Position numbers and translations under genes: made by a program
Notes under the pieces: generated by a model
Seen by the model: the letters and a program-made list of their open reading frames with translations, nothing else
Told to the model about the DNA's origin: nothing
The model's database searches: none
NCBI GenBank assembly: GCA_032718475.1
Contig: JAUCBJ010008787.1
Span: forward strand, 34,030 to 98,029
Length of the DNA: 64,000 bases
From: Nemertoderma westbladi
Taxonomy: Eukaryota; Xenacoelomorpha; Nemertodermatida; Nemertodermatidae
Direction: 5' to 3'
In this document: piece by piece, positions 21,241 through 33,149 of the stretch
How the letters are laid out: each line of letters begins with the position of its first letter
Position numbering within the stretch: position 1 is the stretch's first letter

Positions 21241-21940
21241 ACGCATAGATATGAAAGTTGTTTGGTTTGTAATAAAGAAATGAGACAAGACAATCTATCT
21301 CGTCATATGGAAAGAAATAGAAAGGATATACTAATGGATCCGTTACCAAAGAAATTTAAAAAATCCGAAGATATTTTTAGTAAAGATGAAAAGAAAAAGA
21401 TAGTTGAGCGTGATATATTAATGATAAAACAGACAATGGAAAATAAATTTCATAAAGTTATGAATATTTTGAAAGGGATACAAAAACAGTTATATTTAGA
21501 AAATGAAGAAAATTTGAGTGAGAAAGATGAAGAAGAAGAGGACGATGAGATGGAGAATAAAAATAGTGAGGGTCGGGATGAAGTTGAAGAGGGTGAGGTT
21601 GAGAACGAAGAAAGTGAAGATCAGGAAGAGGATGAAGAAAGTGAAGGTCAAGAAGAGGATGAAGAAAGCGAAGAACAGGAAGAGAATGAAGAAAGTGAAG
21701 AACAGGAAGAGGATGAAAAAAGTGAAGGTGGGGAAGAGGATGAAGAAATTGAAGGTGGGGAAGAGGATGAAGAAACTGAAGGTCAGAAAGAGGGTGAAGA
21801 TCAGGAAAGTGGAGAAGAGGATGAAAATGATGATGATGAGGAAATAAAGAGACAATTATTTGGAAATAAGAATAAATTGCGGAAAATTATTAAACATTTG
21901 AAGGAAAATGAAGAGGCGACATTGACCAAAGCCGGCTTAT
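21241..21940 (+). pseudogene. C2H2/acidic protein, copy 1, decayed
   Basis: Clear paralogue of the ORF at 35500-36258. Shared stretches are CLVCNKEMR, PLPKK, DIFS, MNILK, IQKQ and GNKNKL. The start codon is ACG instead of ATG (21241-21243). The zinc finger has lost its last histidine (HMERN instead of HMSIH). The central region is a glutamate-rich stretch of EEDEES-like repeats. Similarity stops near 21935, where LINE C 3' sequence begins, so the tail is missing. The upstream DNA (about 21105-21240) also matches the intact copy, but the TATA box is degraded. Confidence 0.75.
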
Positions 21941-22335
21941 CGACAAAATTGCACCGCCACAACTACCTATCACCCATGACATTTGCTAGATCATCCGCAT
22001 CTTCAAGGCCAGTGTCCTTTAAGATGCGTCTCAAGAAAGTCATGGGCTGTCCACCATGCTTATTCACTCCATGAGGCTGCCAAAGTACAAGATTATGCAC
22101 TGGCTGGTCCTCACGGCGAAAGCAATGTCCTGCAAAGCGGAGGCGATTTTGTTCTAGTGTCAAGCTTGGGGGAACCAATGAGACACCTCCAATGTTATAT
22201 AGTGTCTGGTTGGAGATGTGTGCATTGTACTTGACACAATGAACCCGGCGTAGCATTCTTGTGAATGTGCCATCCAGAGATTTATATTTAAATGGGAAAG
22301 AAGTCGAAATGATGCCGTTCGTGGCGTATCCATAA
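21941..22335 (-). pseudogene. LINE C ORF2, C-terminal segment
   Basis: The minus strand reads MLRRVHCVKYNAHISNQTLY, RLRFAGHCFRREDQPV and LVLWQPHG, a widespread C-terminal signature of RTE/CR1-type LINE polyproteins. The stop lies near 21960 and the 3' end is close to 21940. It continues upstream beyond the MITE at 22336-22589. Confidence 0.82.
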
Positions 22336-22589
22336 TTATAACTTCAGGGATAATGACTGTAGAAAGGGTCTAATGCCACGGTTAACGAAAACAGTTTCTA
22401 TTTATATGGCCATTTCATCCTCACGGACGTCTTCAGCAAATAAATTAAAAAAGAAAAACTTTTTTAAAAATTGTAATATGTTTATAAATTGTGTTTTAAT
22501 GTGAGGATGAAATGGCCATATAAATAGAAACTGTTTTCGTTAACCGTGGCATTAGACCCTTTCTACAGTCATTATCCCTAAAGTTATAA
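22336..22589. mobile_element. MITE with 80-bp inverted repeats inside LINE C
   Basis: The left arm (about 22340-22422) and right arm (about 22501-22585) are near-perfect reverse complements, for example GGGTCTAATGCCACGGTTAA against TTAACCGTGGCATTAGACCC. The AT-rich flank ATTAT is present on both sides. Removing the block lets the LINE C frame run on from TKFLD. No ORF. Confidence 0.85.
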
Positions 22590-23957
22590 TCCAGAAATTT
22601 GGTGTCCTCAGCAGTTAGAGCCCAGCGACTCCCATGGAGGAGTACTGGAACTACTGCTGCTCTAAATAATCGGACCTTAAGTTTCCGATTAATTCTCGGT
22701 CTCGGTGACTTCCAAATTCTGGAATGCCTATTCAAGGCTGCCCATGCCTTTCCCTTACGTATTCGAAGGTCACCTGACTTCCGGATCCATGGTCCCAGGT
22801 AACAGAAGTTATCCACATGCTCAAGCATACCATCTTTTGAGCTTATGCTCATCCGATCAGAGACTTGCTGAGGAAGCGGAGGCTTTCAAAGTTAACTGTC
22901 AAAATTTTGGTCTTTCTGGAGTTAATAAAAAAACCAACACTAGAAGCAGCATGTTCAAATGAGCTGAGGAGTCGTTGGGCTCCCTCTAGTGATTCTGATA
23001 GTACTCCTAAGTCATCAGCAAAGTCTAGATCAGTTAGGTACTTGGCAGGATTTCCTCGACTTCTGGAGCCAGTAGCTGGAGTTATCATCACCCCATCATC
23101 ATTATGATGATCTAAGGACATGCGTAGAACATACCGGTAGTCAACAACAATTATGAACAAGAATGGTACAAGTGTGTCTCCCTGGAGTACGCCCCATAAC
23201 ACTTCAAATAGTGCTGTGTCACCGTCAACAGTAGACACAAACGTTGTCGAACCATGGTATACTGATCTGATTGCTGCAATAATTTCATCCGGAATCCCAT
23301 ATAATGAAAGTATGCTGAACATACGTGAGCGAGAGACTGAATCAAAGGCCTTGAAGAAGTCAACAAAGATAACAGCCTGATGCCTGTCTTTCTTTTTTGA
23401 TAACTCTTCAATTATCCTTCTAAGTGCCAAAATGGGCTCCATGATCCCACGACCTTTACGGAACCCATTCTGATTTCCACGGCGCAGTCTCTCAATGGGT
23501 TCCCAGATGCGATTAGAATTATATTGTATAGCTTTGCAGCAATCGAGATCAATGAGATTCCCCGAAAAGAACCATAGAGTGTTAGGTTGCCCTTCTTGGG
23601 AACTGGCACCAACTTATTTGTTTTCATTTCTTGTGGGACTCTTGTTGTTCGGTACATGTCTACTATGATGGGATAGATGAGCTTTAAACACTCAGGTATT
23701 TTAAAGACCTCAGGGGGAACACCATCTACTCCACTGACACGATTGGTCTTAATGCTCTTTGCAGCAGCCTTCACTTCTGCAAAGGATATATCACCAATGG
23801 GAATATCTGGGAGTACAGACTCAGACACTTTTACTTCTATAAAGTTATAAGACAATACCCTGTCATTATTGAGGAGCTTTTCAAAGTGGGCCTTCCAACC
23901 ATTGAGGCGATCGGCTGGTGATTCAGCCTTAACCTTGGTGGTTGGTTGGCTTTTTCG
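22590..23957 (-). pseudogene. LINE C ORF2, reverse transcriptase
   Basis: Minus-strand frames 23855-23412, 23442-22849 and 22852-22590 carry RT in order: RVSGVDGVPPEVF, VPVPKKGNL, FRGISLISIAAK, FVDFFKAFDSVSR, WGVLQGDTLVPFLFI and the catalytic FADD at 23012-23023. These are followed by NFCYLGPWI and VPVLLHGSRWALTAED. Frameshifts near 23430 and 22850 break the frame. The endonuclease lies on the other side of the LTR element at 33150-33930. Confidence 0.86.
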
Positions 23958-23962
23958 ACCAG

Positions 23963-25152
23963 TGTAAAAGCTTTTGTGGGATAACTGATACGTTTGCCTT
24001 TGCTGGCCAGTTCCCCCCCAGTCGCTAGAATACTCTCAAAGGGATTTATAACTAAAATAGTGCAAGCTACCAGCTTATTGGCTGATGTGCTGTACGGAGA
24101 TATCTGGGCTCAGTTTAATCGGCCAACTAGCTTAGAGAGGTTGCCTTAGCCTTGCTGTTCGTGTCAGCCAATAGAATTTGCGTAGGCGTTGATTTCGACC
24201 TATCCCAGCGCTACTGAACTGAATTTCCTATCTCACTGCTCATCCTCTGTGTTAAACGGGGCTTCGTGGAATAAGAGTTTTTGGTATACTCGTATAGTGG
24301 CAGTAGTCATATATGATTTTATATGATTCTGTTGTTGTGTTCCCATTTTCGCCATAACACCGGCTTTTGGGAAGAACTCTAGTAAAACTGCTTGAATTAT
24401 CGAAAGTATAAACTGTTACCGCATCTTAACATACTCACTTAATTTAACTGCATTAATCATATTGTTTGTACTGTTATTTTACCGTCAGTTATTAATTGTA
24501 CCTATTTGTTGATGGAAATATTGCTCTTTGGATAATACGGATAAATCACCCAAATTTCCCAATTTTCTTGATACACTACAGGTTAGAGAGGCGGGCTATA
24601 TATAACAATTGCGATTTATATTAATGTGGTGTGTATTGAATCTAATGTTATTTAGCAGACCCTACATGAGTCAATTACTGCTCTCTTTATGTGTGATCAA
24701 ATATACTGACGGTCGGCAGAATAGTGTGCATGATTGTGATTGGTAACAAAGTATTTCCTAAAGAATGCGCTTTATACTTTAATCATAAGCAGTATCGTTG
24801 CGTTTAGTATAAGTCCTAGTTCTGTTTAAATAGATAGAGCGCCACGTCCTAAAGGAACTGTTAATATTCCCCGAAAGCCAATAATATCTGTCAGAAATTA
24901 ATTATTAACGATCTATCGAATAATACAGTAGGTTTACACTGCAACCTTACACTGCAATAATAAAATTTAAGCATCCGAATTCAGCCTCCCGGGTGTAGAT
25001 CCATCGGGTGAATGATCGCGCATGGGCTGACTTCGGCTAATGTTTTGTGTATTAGCATAAAATATTGTCGTATGCTAAAGGTGTTTTAATTAACTAAAAG
25101 ACATATAAATTTTGGCAGGTTAAACTGCTAAAGGTCTTCAAAAGCGCGAACA
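23963..25152 (+). repeat. 5' LTR
   Basis: 1190 bp, TG..CA. It carries TATATATAAC (24597-24606) as a candidate TATA box and AATAAA (24959-24964) as a candidate polyadenylation signal. Compared with the 3' LTR I see one substitution (A/G in TGTGTTAAACG, near 24255) and a 2-bp indel in CATATATG near 24310. Confidence 0.94.
24597..24606 (+). promoter_or_regulatory. TATA box of the 5' LTR
   Basis: TATATATAAC after GGCGGGC. It lies about 360 bp before the AATAAA within the same LTR, a plausible U3-R layout. Confidence 0.6.
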
Positions 25153-26815
25153 GTAACAGTTTATTATCTTATTGCAGTAGGCAATAGGGTTGAAAAATAC
25201 CGTAGTGACTGGTAAAACTGAACCGGTACTTTGTAGGTCAGTAGGCCTAACTGTCATCACCGGTACCGGTACTGCTGTACAAGTACATTTAGTATTATTC
25301 GATTTGATTATTGTATACCGGTAGGTCTTAGTACTTAATCAGGGACTGCAGCCCTGAATTTTTATTGAGATTCTACTTATTTCTGTCGGTTTTATTTCCT
25401 AGTAAGTTAATATTGAGCTGAAGACGTGTAAGTCTGCTCAGATTGTTCAGATAATTGTAGGCTGAACTGCTGTCTGACTGTGTTGAGTTTGGAGAGATTA
25501 CGGCGTGTGTAGAGTTTGTCTGATAAAGTGCCGTTAGTAAGTTGGGGCAGCCATATGCGGTAAGGTCAATCCCCTCTTAAAGAATAAGTCGTACTACTGT
25601 GTTAGAACGCATACTAACTAACAGTTTCAGAGTCTGCATATACTGTAGTTTATTTAGGCTTGATCGTAGTCTGCCAGTGTTTTAGCCTGTGTTTGTTTGT
25701 GTGGTCTGTTCAGATACCGTAATAGTTATTACTCAAATATTTGTAGGCTGGATTGTTGTCTAGCTATTTTTAAGTCTGAGGGGATTGCTGCGTGTGTAGA
25801 GTTGGTCTGATAAAGTGCCGTTAGTAAGTTGGGGCAGCCATAAGCTGTAAGGTCAATCCCCTCTTAAAGAGTAAGTCGTACTAACGTGTTAGAACGCATA
25901 CTAACTAACAGTTTCAGAATCTGCACATACTGTAGTTTGTTTAGGCTTGATAATGGTTTGCCAGCGTTTGGTTTGTATTTTGTTTGAGTATTCTGTACGG
26001 GTAGCGTAATATTTATTATTCAGAGTTTATGCGATTATTCGCAACATTCATGTCCCCAAGTTTATTCCTACAGTAATTGTGCTTGTTATACATACCGTTA
26101 TAGTTAAACTAACCCCGGTACTACATCAGGGCTGCTCGGCGTAGGTAAAGACTGGAGATTTTGTGCTTCGGTCACTCCAGCAGATGCCGTGGTTCTTTTA
26201 ACTGTTCAAGTATATTTAACTACTGATTATTTGTTATACCGGTACTTGTACCTAATTTAGGGTTTAGTGTACAGTGCTTTCCGAAGTAATTAGTGTAGGC
26301 AGTATATTTGTGTTGTAAAGTGGTTGATAGGCACATTCGTTAGCTCTATTAGCTTCTGGGTAGGAACAACCCGTGATACATAACGTAGTACCTATAGCGA
26401 TACGGTTATAGGTCGTCAGGCGGTGGTATTTTCCTATCTGGACAGTACAATATATTTACTACTTATTATTTCAAATACCGTAGTACCCTGTCCGTTGTAA
26501 TAACCAGAATTCTAACCCTTTGTTAAGCTGGTTTGTAGACTTCCTGTAAAATTACCCTAAAAATTTCGTACGTAATATTTTGTTGTGTTTAATTAGAGAA
26601 TTAATCTCACCAGTATAGTAAGTAATTTGTAGTATTAAGTAACTTAGGTAAATTAGAATTATCAGTTTTAGTGTCAAATAAATAGCACTTCACTGAGAGG
26701 CGTTCAGCTTCTGTGTAGTGACTCCCCCAGAAATAATAACATTTATTTCAAATATTGACAAAAACCCATATAAACGGGTATATATATATATATAAAGCCC
26801 GAAGAAAGAACGAGA
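25153..26815 (+). other. LTR element leader with an internal direct duplication
   Basis: No long ORF. Two copies of a segment of about 190 bp lie at about 25495-25685 and 25783-25972 (shared TAAAGTGCCGTTAGTAAGTT and AACGCATACTAACTAACAGT), 287 bp apart. No clear primer-binding site is visible after the LTR: the first bases are GTAACAGTTT, without the usual TGG. A TA microsatellite at about 26778-26796 sits where Gag capsid coding would be expected to end and may mark a deletion joint. Confidence 0.65.
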
Positions 26816-28294
26816 GTGCATCAGACTACCCAAGGTAAAGTAAGTAATATAAAACCTAACTGTGCGCTGTGCGACGGGACCCACCGTTTGAGTGCGTGTG
26901 CGGAATTTCTAAAGAAATCACTTATAGACAGACGTACCGTTGTGTGGGACAAGCGGTTATGCTATAATTGCCTCAGACCAGGACACCAACGGCGAACCTG
27001 TTACTCCGACATAAAGTGTGAAAAGTGTGGTGCGAAACATCACATCTTGTTACATAGTGAGTTCGAACGAGACAAGCCGAGTCAGGTAAGTGAGTCCGAA
27101 CTACATGTCCAATTCAGTGATGTAAACGACACTGATCAGGAGTCTGAGATGGAAGGATTCTATACTGACGAATTCTCCGACGCCAATGAATCCTGTTATC
27201 TAATAAACACCACAGTGTATCGAGCACTTACTTACGAAAAGGACATCAACGAGGAGTTTCCCCCTACTACTTTTACCAAACAATCATCTTGGAAAGCTCC
27301 AACTTCCAACGTAGGAATCAGAGAATTTCCTGTAGTTCAGGTAAGAGTTCACGGTATTAACAAAAGCTACATAGTGAACGCCCTACTTGACTCAGGCAGC
27401 ACAGAAACCTTCATCGATCAAGAACTAGCCGAAGATATCTTTGCTGGACAACCCAAGTTCCGGACTAAATTGAATATGTCAGGAATTATGCAGGTTTGGA
27501 AATCTACCCTGACGGCAGATTACTACGTAGGTGTGTTGTCCACCCCCCAGGATAAGTTAGGAACACAAGGTGTAAGGTCAGTAAAAATGGTGGCTATAAA
27601 GAACTTCGCTACTACCCAAGCAGACCTTTATAATTGGGACGAGGATGAGAGCATCCAACATCTTAAGATACCTCGATTCCAGACAGATTATCCTGGAGTG
27701 CAAATACTCATCGGCCAAAACGCGCACGAAGCGCTTGAGACATTGGAGAAACGGCCTGCTCAACCACAGCCACTGCAAACTTATGCGGTAAGAACTAGAG
27801 TAGGTTGGTACTTTACTGGCCCTTCCCGCAGAACTCTTGAAGAAAGATTGCCACAAGACCGGCTACTTCAAGTAAAGGATTGGGAAGAGGGGAGCAGTGA
27901 AGTGGACGAACCCACTGAGGTAACACCATACTCCTCAGATAATGACGATATTAACTCCAATGTAGATCAATGGAGACATCGCCCCGAGATGATTAATCTA
28001 GCCGACATCGCTTCCAGAGGAGCAACTCCTCAAGAACGGATAGATACTCCCGGCTGGTTAGGTGGACCCGACTCCCTAAGTAAAGAAGAAGATGAATGGC
28101 CTCCTCATCTTACCACTGCGGAGATTAGACAGGCCAAGGGAGCGGAGGAAGTAACACGACAGCCTAATCGCCCAGCTGGTCGCTTAGGTTTACTGGAAAG
28201 AGACCGAAAACTGTCCGGAAACCATGGAAGGCAAGATACTCTTCCTACGACCACTTCCCTAATTCGACAAAGATCTAGGGACTCCATAACGTAA
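26816..28294 (+). pseudogene. Gag nucleocapsid-protease-RNase H remnant of a BEL/Pao element
   Basis: An open frame of 492 codons that enters from upstream without a convincing ATG. Three zinc knuckles are visible: CALCDGTHRLSAC, CYNCLRPGHQRRTC (residues 49-62) and CEKCGAKHHILLH, a pattern typical of BEL/Pao Gag. An aspartic protease follows with DSGS (residues 192-195) in NALLDSGSTETFID, then VRTRVGWYFTGP, which precedes RT in Pao elements. At about residue 385 it jumps to WRHRPEMINLADIASRG, normally found at the RNase H-integrase boundary. RT and most of RNase H are therefore cleanly deleted in frame. The frame ends soon after, with no integrase. The capsid part of Gag is also missing. Confidence 0.85.
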
Positions 28295-29911
28295 TTATAT
28301 ATGGAGTGGGTGTATGTCTATATTATTTATCTATTTTATTACATTTTATATGTAAATGTTATTATGTACGTTATTATAATCGTTTTTATTTAATTTTATT
28401 TAGTAAAAGGTTATTTTAGAATATTTAGTAAATTAGTGCAATATATTAGTGTTTATTACGTATTTAATTACTTATAATATATTTAGTGCGACGGCAAGAA
28501 ATAATTATTTTCTCTTTCCTTACTGTCCGTATTATATTATAAATGCGAGACTATAGTAAGATGACATGTCAGTACTTCTTAAAGTACAATAAAGCCACTA
28601 CTATATTTAAGTATTATTGGTAAGCAGAGTATTAGGAATGCAAAGTTCAGATCCTCGTGTCTCGGCTAAACCAAGCTCTGGGTAGACCTTGGAAACGACT
28701 TGCCTCTTCACACTGACATTGCTTCGTGCGATATTGCTCTTCTACCTTATAACAAATAATACATATAGTAGCGTGATGTCCCTCTAACAGTAGCGTAAAT
28801 CGCAAATAAATCTGTTAAACTTTTGACCTTCTGTAATTCTAGTCGATTAAGATATCGTGGCACCCACCGATATACTTGAAAGACAAATTCTAGAATCAGT
28901 GGTTAATGTCCCCAGACAAGTTCTGGAATAAATCGGTGCTCATCCTAAATATTAATTTAATATTATTATTAAAATCTGTAAAATCCCGATCCTTTAAAAT
29001 TTCTAGTCAATTAAGATATCGCAGTATTTACCGATATTCTTAGAAGGACTATTTTATAGAATTAAGGATCCTAAGTTCCCAGATATGCTCTGGAATAAAA
29101 TTTGTATCAATTTAACATCAAATAATAAAATTCACGGGAATAAATTTAAATTCATATTCAAATGAATTTCATAAATTGTCATTTTGTGCAATTTATAACA
29201 TTCCCAAAATTCCAGTAATTAATAGATCATGGGAGCGGAGATTCATATTGAGTGTATTAGAGTGCGAGAATCTCCAACATATAGTCAATAGCCGATAAAA
29301 TTTATAAAATCATGCATAAAGAGGGTATTGACAACTAAAGAATTACTATTAAATAACATCCCAGATCTGTATGCATGAGAATTACCCTAATTCTACCGCT
29401 AGTTTTCCATAATGTCACCATGGCAACACCCACGCTAGAATTAGAAGCAAGTTAAAGGAACAATAAAAGCTTGCCCCATTGCGTAGCATAAGAGTATACA
29501 TAGCGCGCTATTAGTATCCAAGGATACATAGTAATAACATGACATTCTGGAAGACACTGACTAACGGACAAATGGCATGCATGTGTGCAGTAAGCAATGA
29601 TTGTATGGAAATTGTGCGTTTATAGGTGAATGTTACTACTAAAGTGTGTTTACAGTAGCTAATCGCAATTGTAAAATAGCCTTAACTCTACCGAGATAAC
29701 CTCAAGTGGATTCAAGCCTTTGGGACGGACAGTGGTGGGACTTGTGCCGGTTATCGTTGTCGTGCTGTTGCTACATGTTGGCGTAAACACTGCGACAGCG
29801 GTACATCGGCGCTGAGAAACCCACTGTCCGGGGGCAAGGCCTAGTAGGCAGCGACGCCCGCTTGCCTAAAATATTAACTCATATTGATATTAATAAACTC
29901 AGATAACAGAT
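28295..29911 (+). other. LTR element internal region without a long ORF
   Basis: AT-rich. A degenerate repeat occurs at about 28838-28945 and 29003-29100 (TCTAGTC.ATTAAGATATCG ... CTCTGGAATAAA). Just before the next ORF there is a GC-richer stretch (29700-29870) and a possible splice acceptor (AGATAACAG) directly before the ATG at 29912. Promoter or splicing role is not shown. Confidence 0.5.
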
Positions 29912-31878
29912 ATGACGGAATTGATAGAAGATGACCTTGGTATCAGGGAGCGATATACTCTACCTTTACAAGCGTTTGTGGATAGCTTGATACGCGGTGA
30001 AGCCGATCCGACTATTACGGAGGACGATGGTCGTTATATCGAACCGCCGATGTCCCAGGAACAACTTACGCGTGAATTGGACTATAGAAAATTCACCGCT
30101 CGCTATACGAATCGTAATGGTACGTATATGGACTTCTTAACTACCGGCCATCCTACCGATTTACATGATATGGAAATGTGGAGACGTATACCACTCGATA
30201 CATGAAGTATAGTGATCTCCCTGACGCTAATCAATGCGCCACCTTGTGGCATCCGGTAGGGATGACCCTCGAAAACGCCACCAAAGAGTGGAATGAAACT
30301 CTTAATATCATTGAGATGTATGGCGTTGTTACTTACGATAACGAAGGTAGCGTTCCTATCGGAGAATTAGGAACTACGCGCATGATACACATACGCGGAT
30401 TAGCTGGTTCCACTCACGTGTTTACGCGAGCGTGTTCCGACGTGATCGATTATTCCTTTGAAACTCTCACCGAAACGCAAAAGAATCTCCGACATGGACA
30501 ATTCGAACTCGCGCAGCGTTACGTCATTGACACCGAACGCAAACCGGCCATGGGTATCGATGGATCGATGTTACCCCAGCCCGTTCTCGAAATGTTATTC
30601 AACGAAAGAATCATTAAAATCGGCTCAGCTGTTTACGGAGATCTCCAAAACGACTTTCGGAATATGGAGAATATCCCCTATCCTTTCGTGGATACTCAGC
30701 TGATAGCTCCTTGGGCAGAAGGCCGAGGTTTCTTTCGCACCATGTATGCTAATGCGTCTAGCAACATTACAAAGGTGCAACGAACTTCCATCGGACATCT
30801 TGCCTTTCAGGAATACGGGTGGAATTTCAAGGTCGGAAATCCCATCAACTATCAACAAGTATACGGAGACCATTATTCTCGATTATACTTTGACGGACCG
30901 TTGACTGCGTATGATTATCGCCATGCCAATTATGTTTCTCGACAACGTTGTCGGCTGTGCGCATCGAGAGACCATATTACGTCTATGGACACCAACGATC
31001 TCTGTTCCTATTTCCACGAGCAACCGTCGATGGAAATCTATTGTGCATATTGTCGGCTTAATAATTTGCACATTTTTGCTGTCTGCCCCCAATTTATGAC
31101 TCAATGCCATCATTGTCAATTAAAAGGACACGCCAGCTTTGATTGTCCCTTTAATCATGATTTAGAGAGCGTATATGAAATGATTGTACTACGTTATATC
31201 AGAGCTTGGGAAGCGAACGCTGATTTACATTGTGATTCACGCCATCGCTATTATCCTGGACGCGCTTACGAAGGAGTTTATGCGTTCCATCCTTATTTGT
31301 TTGCCTCCGTCGAGCAGAAATCGCGCCTATCAAGTTATGAACTATTGAAGCGCGTTGGAGAATGTATTTCAACCAAATATGTACGCAAATTTCTCAGGAG
31401 CATTAATCCGAGTGACATCCATTCTTACAACTTAATAAACTTTATCCGTCAAGACCCTGCCTATGGAGACTTATTCGTCAACTCACACCCTGAGTTACAA
31501 GAAGTATATCGACGGCCTTACGAGTACCGAGCCCGCGAACGCGAGTTGGAAAGAACCATTAAACCAAGGAAGTTTCTAACTACTTATGGTCCACCCACGG
31601 CCCTCGTGCAGACCACTCGTACAGGACCCGTAAGAGCGGCTGTCTTGAAACGAGCTCTCAAAGCCGTTAGACCCCTCTCCCCGGACGTTGATGTCAATCA
31701 ACCCGGTACTTCGACCGGCGGATATACCGATCGCAATCCCATACCTTCTGATGCAATCATATTGCACCCTTCACCCAGGAGTTATAGCCCTCCTCGTAGA
31801 GTGGCTCGCCCCAAAGAGAAAAGGACTCTTGCTAGCTTTAAAAAACTGCGTAAACGCCGTCCGCGCAAGAAAGACTAA
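29912..31878 (+). CDS. Unrecognised 3' ORF of the LTR element, CCHC and basic tail, one frameshift
   Basis: Two overlapping frames, 29912-30205 (97 codons) and 30178-31878 (566 codons), look like one gene of about 660 residues broken by a frameshift near 30200. I do not recognise the family. A cysteine-rich region in the middle has CRLC, CAYC and CHHCQLKGHASFDC; the last is a perfect C-X2-C-X4-H-X4-C zinc knuckle. The C-terminus is proline-rich, then strongly basic (FKKLRKRRPRKKD), suggesting nucleic-acid binding. I see no signal peptide, membrane segment or RT/integrase motif, so it is not an obvious envelope protein. It is in the same sense as the LTRs and ends 78 bp before the 3' LTR. It could be a second Gag-like protein or a captured gene. 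Confidence 0.7.
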
Positions 31879-31956
31879 CTGTTTAGAGTATTTTTATATT
31901 TTAGAAACTGTGATTTTGTATATTTTATAGACTTAAATCCCATTTTCTGGGAGCGG

Positions 31957-33144
31957 TGTAAAAGCTTTTGTGGGATAACTGATACGTTTGCCTTTGCTGG
32001 CCAGTTCCCCCCCAGTCGCTAGAATACTCTCAAAGGGATTTATAACTAAAATAGTGCAAGCTACCAGCTTATTGGCTGATGTGCTGTACGGAGATATCTG
32101 GGCTCAGTTTAATCGGCCAACTAGCTTAGAGAGGTTGCCTTAGCCTTGCTGTTCGTGTCAGCCAATAGAATTTGCGTAGGCGTTGATTTCGACCTATCCC
32201 AGCGCTACTGAACTGAATTTCCTATCTCACTGCTCATCCTCTGTGTTGAACGGGGCTTCGTGGAATAAGAGTTTTTGGTATACTCGTATAGTGGCAGTAG
32301 TCATATGATTTTATATGATTCTGTTGTTGTGTTCCCATTTTCGCCATAACACCGGCTTTTGGGAAGAACTCTAGTAAAACTGCTTGAATTATCGAAAGTA
32401 TAAACTGTTACCGCATCTTAACATACTCACTTAATTTAACTGCATTAATCATATTGTTTGTACTGTTATTTTACCGTCAGTTATTAATTGTACCTATTTG
32501 TTGATGGAAATATTGCTCTTTGGATAATACGGATAAATCACCCAAATTTCCCAATTTTCTTGATACACTACAGGTTAGAGAGGCGGGCTATATATAACAA
32601 TTGCGATTTATATTAATGTGGTGTGTATTGAATCTAATGTTATTTAGCAGACCCTACATGAGTCAATTACTGCTCTCTTTATGTGTGATCAAATATACTG
32701 ACGGTCGGCAGAATAGTGTGCATGATTGTGATTGGTAACAAAGTATTTCCTAAAGAATGCGCTTTATACTTTAATCATAAGCAGTATCGTTGCGTTTAGT
32801 ATAAGTCCTAGTTCTGTTTAAATAGATAGAGCGCCACGTCCTAAAGGAACTGTTAATATTCCCCGAAAGCCAATAATATCTGTCAGAAATTAATTATTAA
32901 CGATCTATCGAATAATACAGTAGGTTTACACTGCAACCTTACACTGCAATAATAAAATTTAAGCATCCGAATTCAGCCTCCCGGGTGTAGATCCATCGGG
33001 TGAATGATCGCGCATGGGCTGACTTCGGCTAATGTTTTGTGTATTAGCATAAAATATTGTCGTATGCTAAAGGTGTTTTAATTAACTAAAAGACATATAA
33101 ATTTTGGCAGGTTAAACTGCTAAAGGTCTTCAAAAGCGCGAACA
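31957..33144 (+). repeat. 3' LTR
   Basis: 1188 bp, nearly identical to the 5' LTR. TATATATAAC is at 32589-32598 and AATAAA at 32951-32956. It is preceded by GGGAGCGG, a short purine run that may be the polypurine tract. The flanking TSD is ACCAG. Confidence 0.94.
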
Positions 33145-33149
33145 ACCAG

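Larger units (their letters stand above)
23963..33144 (+). mobile_element. BEL/Pao-like LTR retrotransposon, internally deleted, recent insertion
   Basis: Two LTRs of about 1.19 kb flank 6.8 kb of internal DNA, with the 5-bp duplication ACCAG on both sides (23958-23962, 33145-33149). LTRs begin TGTAAAAG and end GCGCGAACA, the TG..CA rule. It sits within LINE C coding sequence. The internal part has a Gag-protease remnant (26816-28294), 1.6 kb without a long ORF, and an unrecognised ORF (29912-31878). RT, most of RNase H and integrase are absent, so it needs an autonomous helper. Confidence 0.93.

Noticed and set aside
21496-21855. Phenylalanine-rich minus-strand frame
   Set aside because: Antisense of the glutamate-rich stretch of the C2H2/acidic pseudogene.
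29912-31878. Envelope gene for the LTR element
   Set aside because: No signal peptide, membrane helix or furin-like site; zinc knuckle and basic tail instead.
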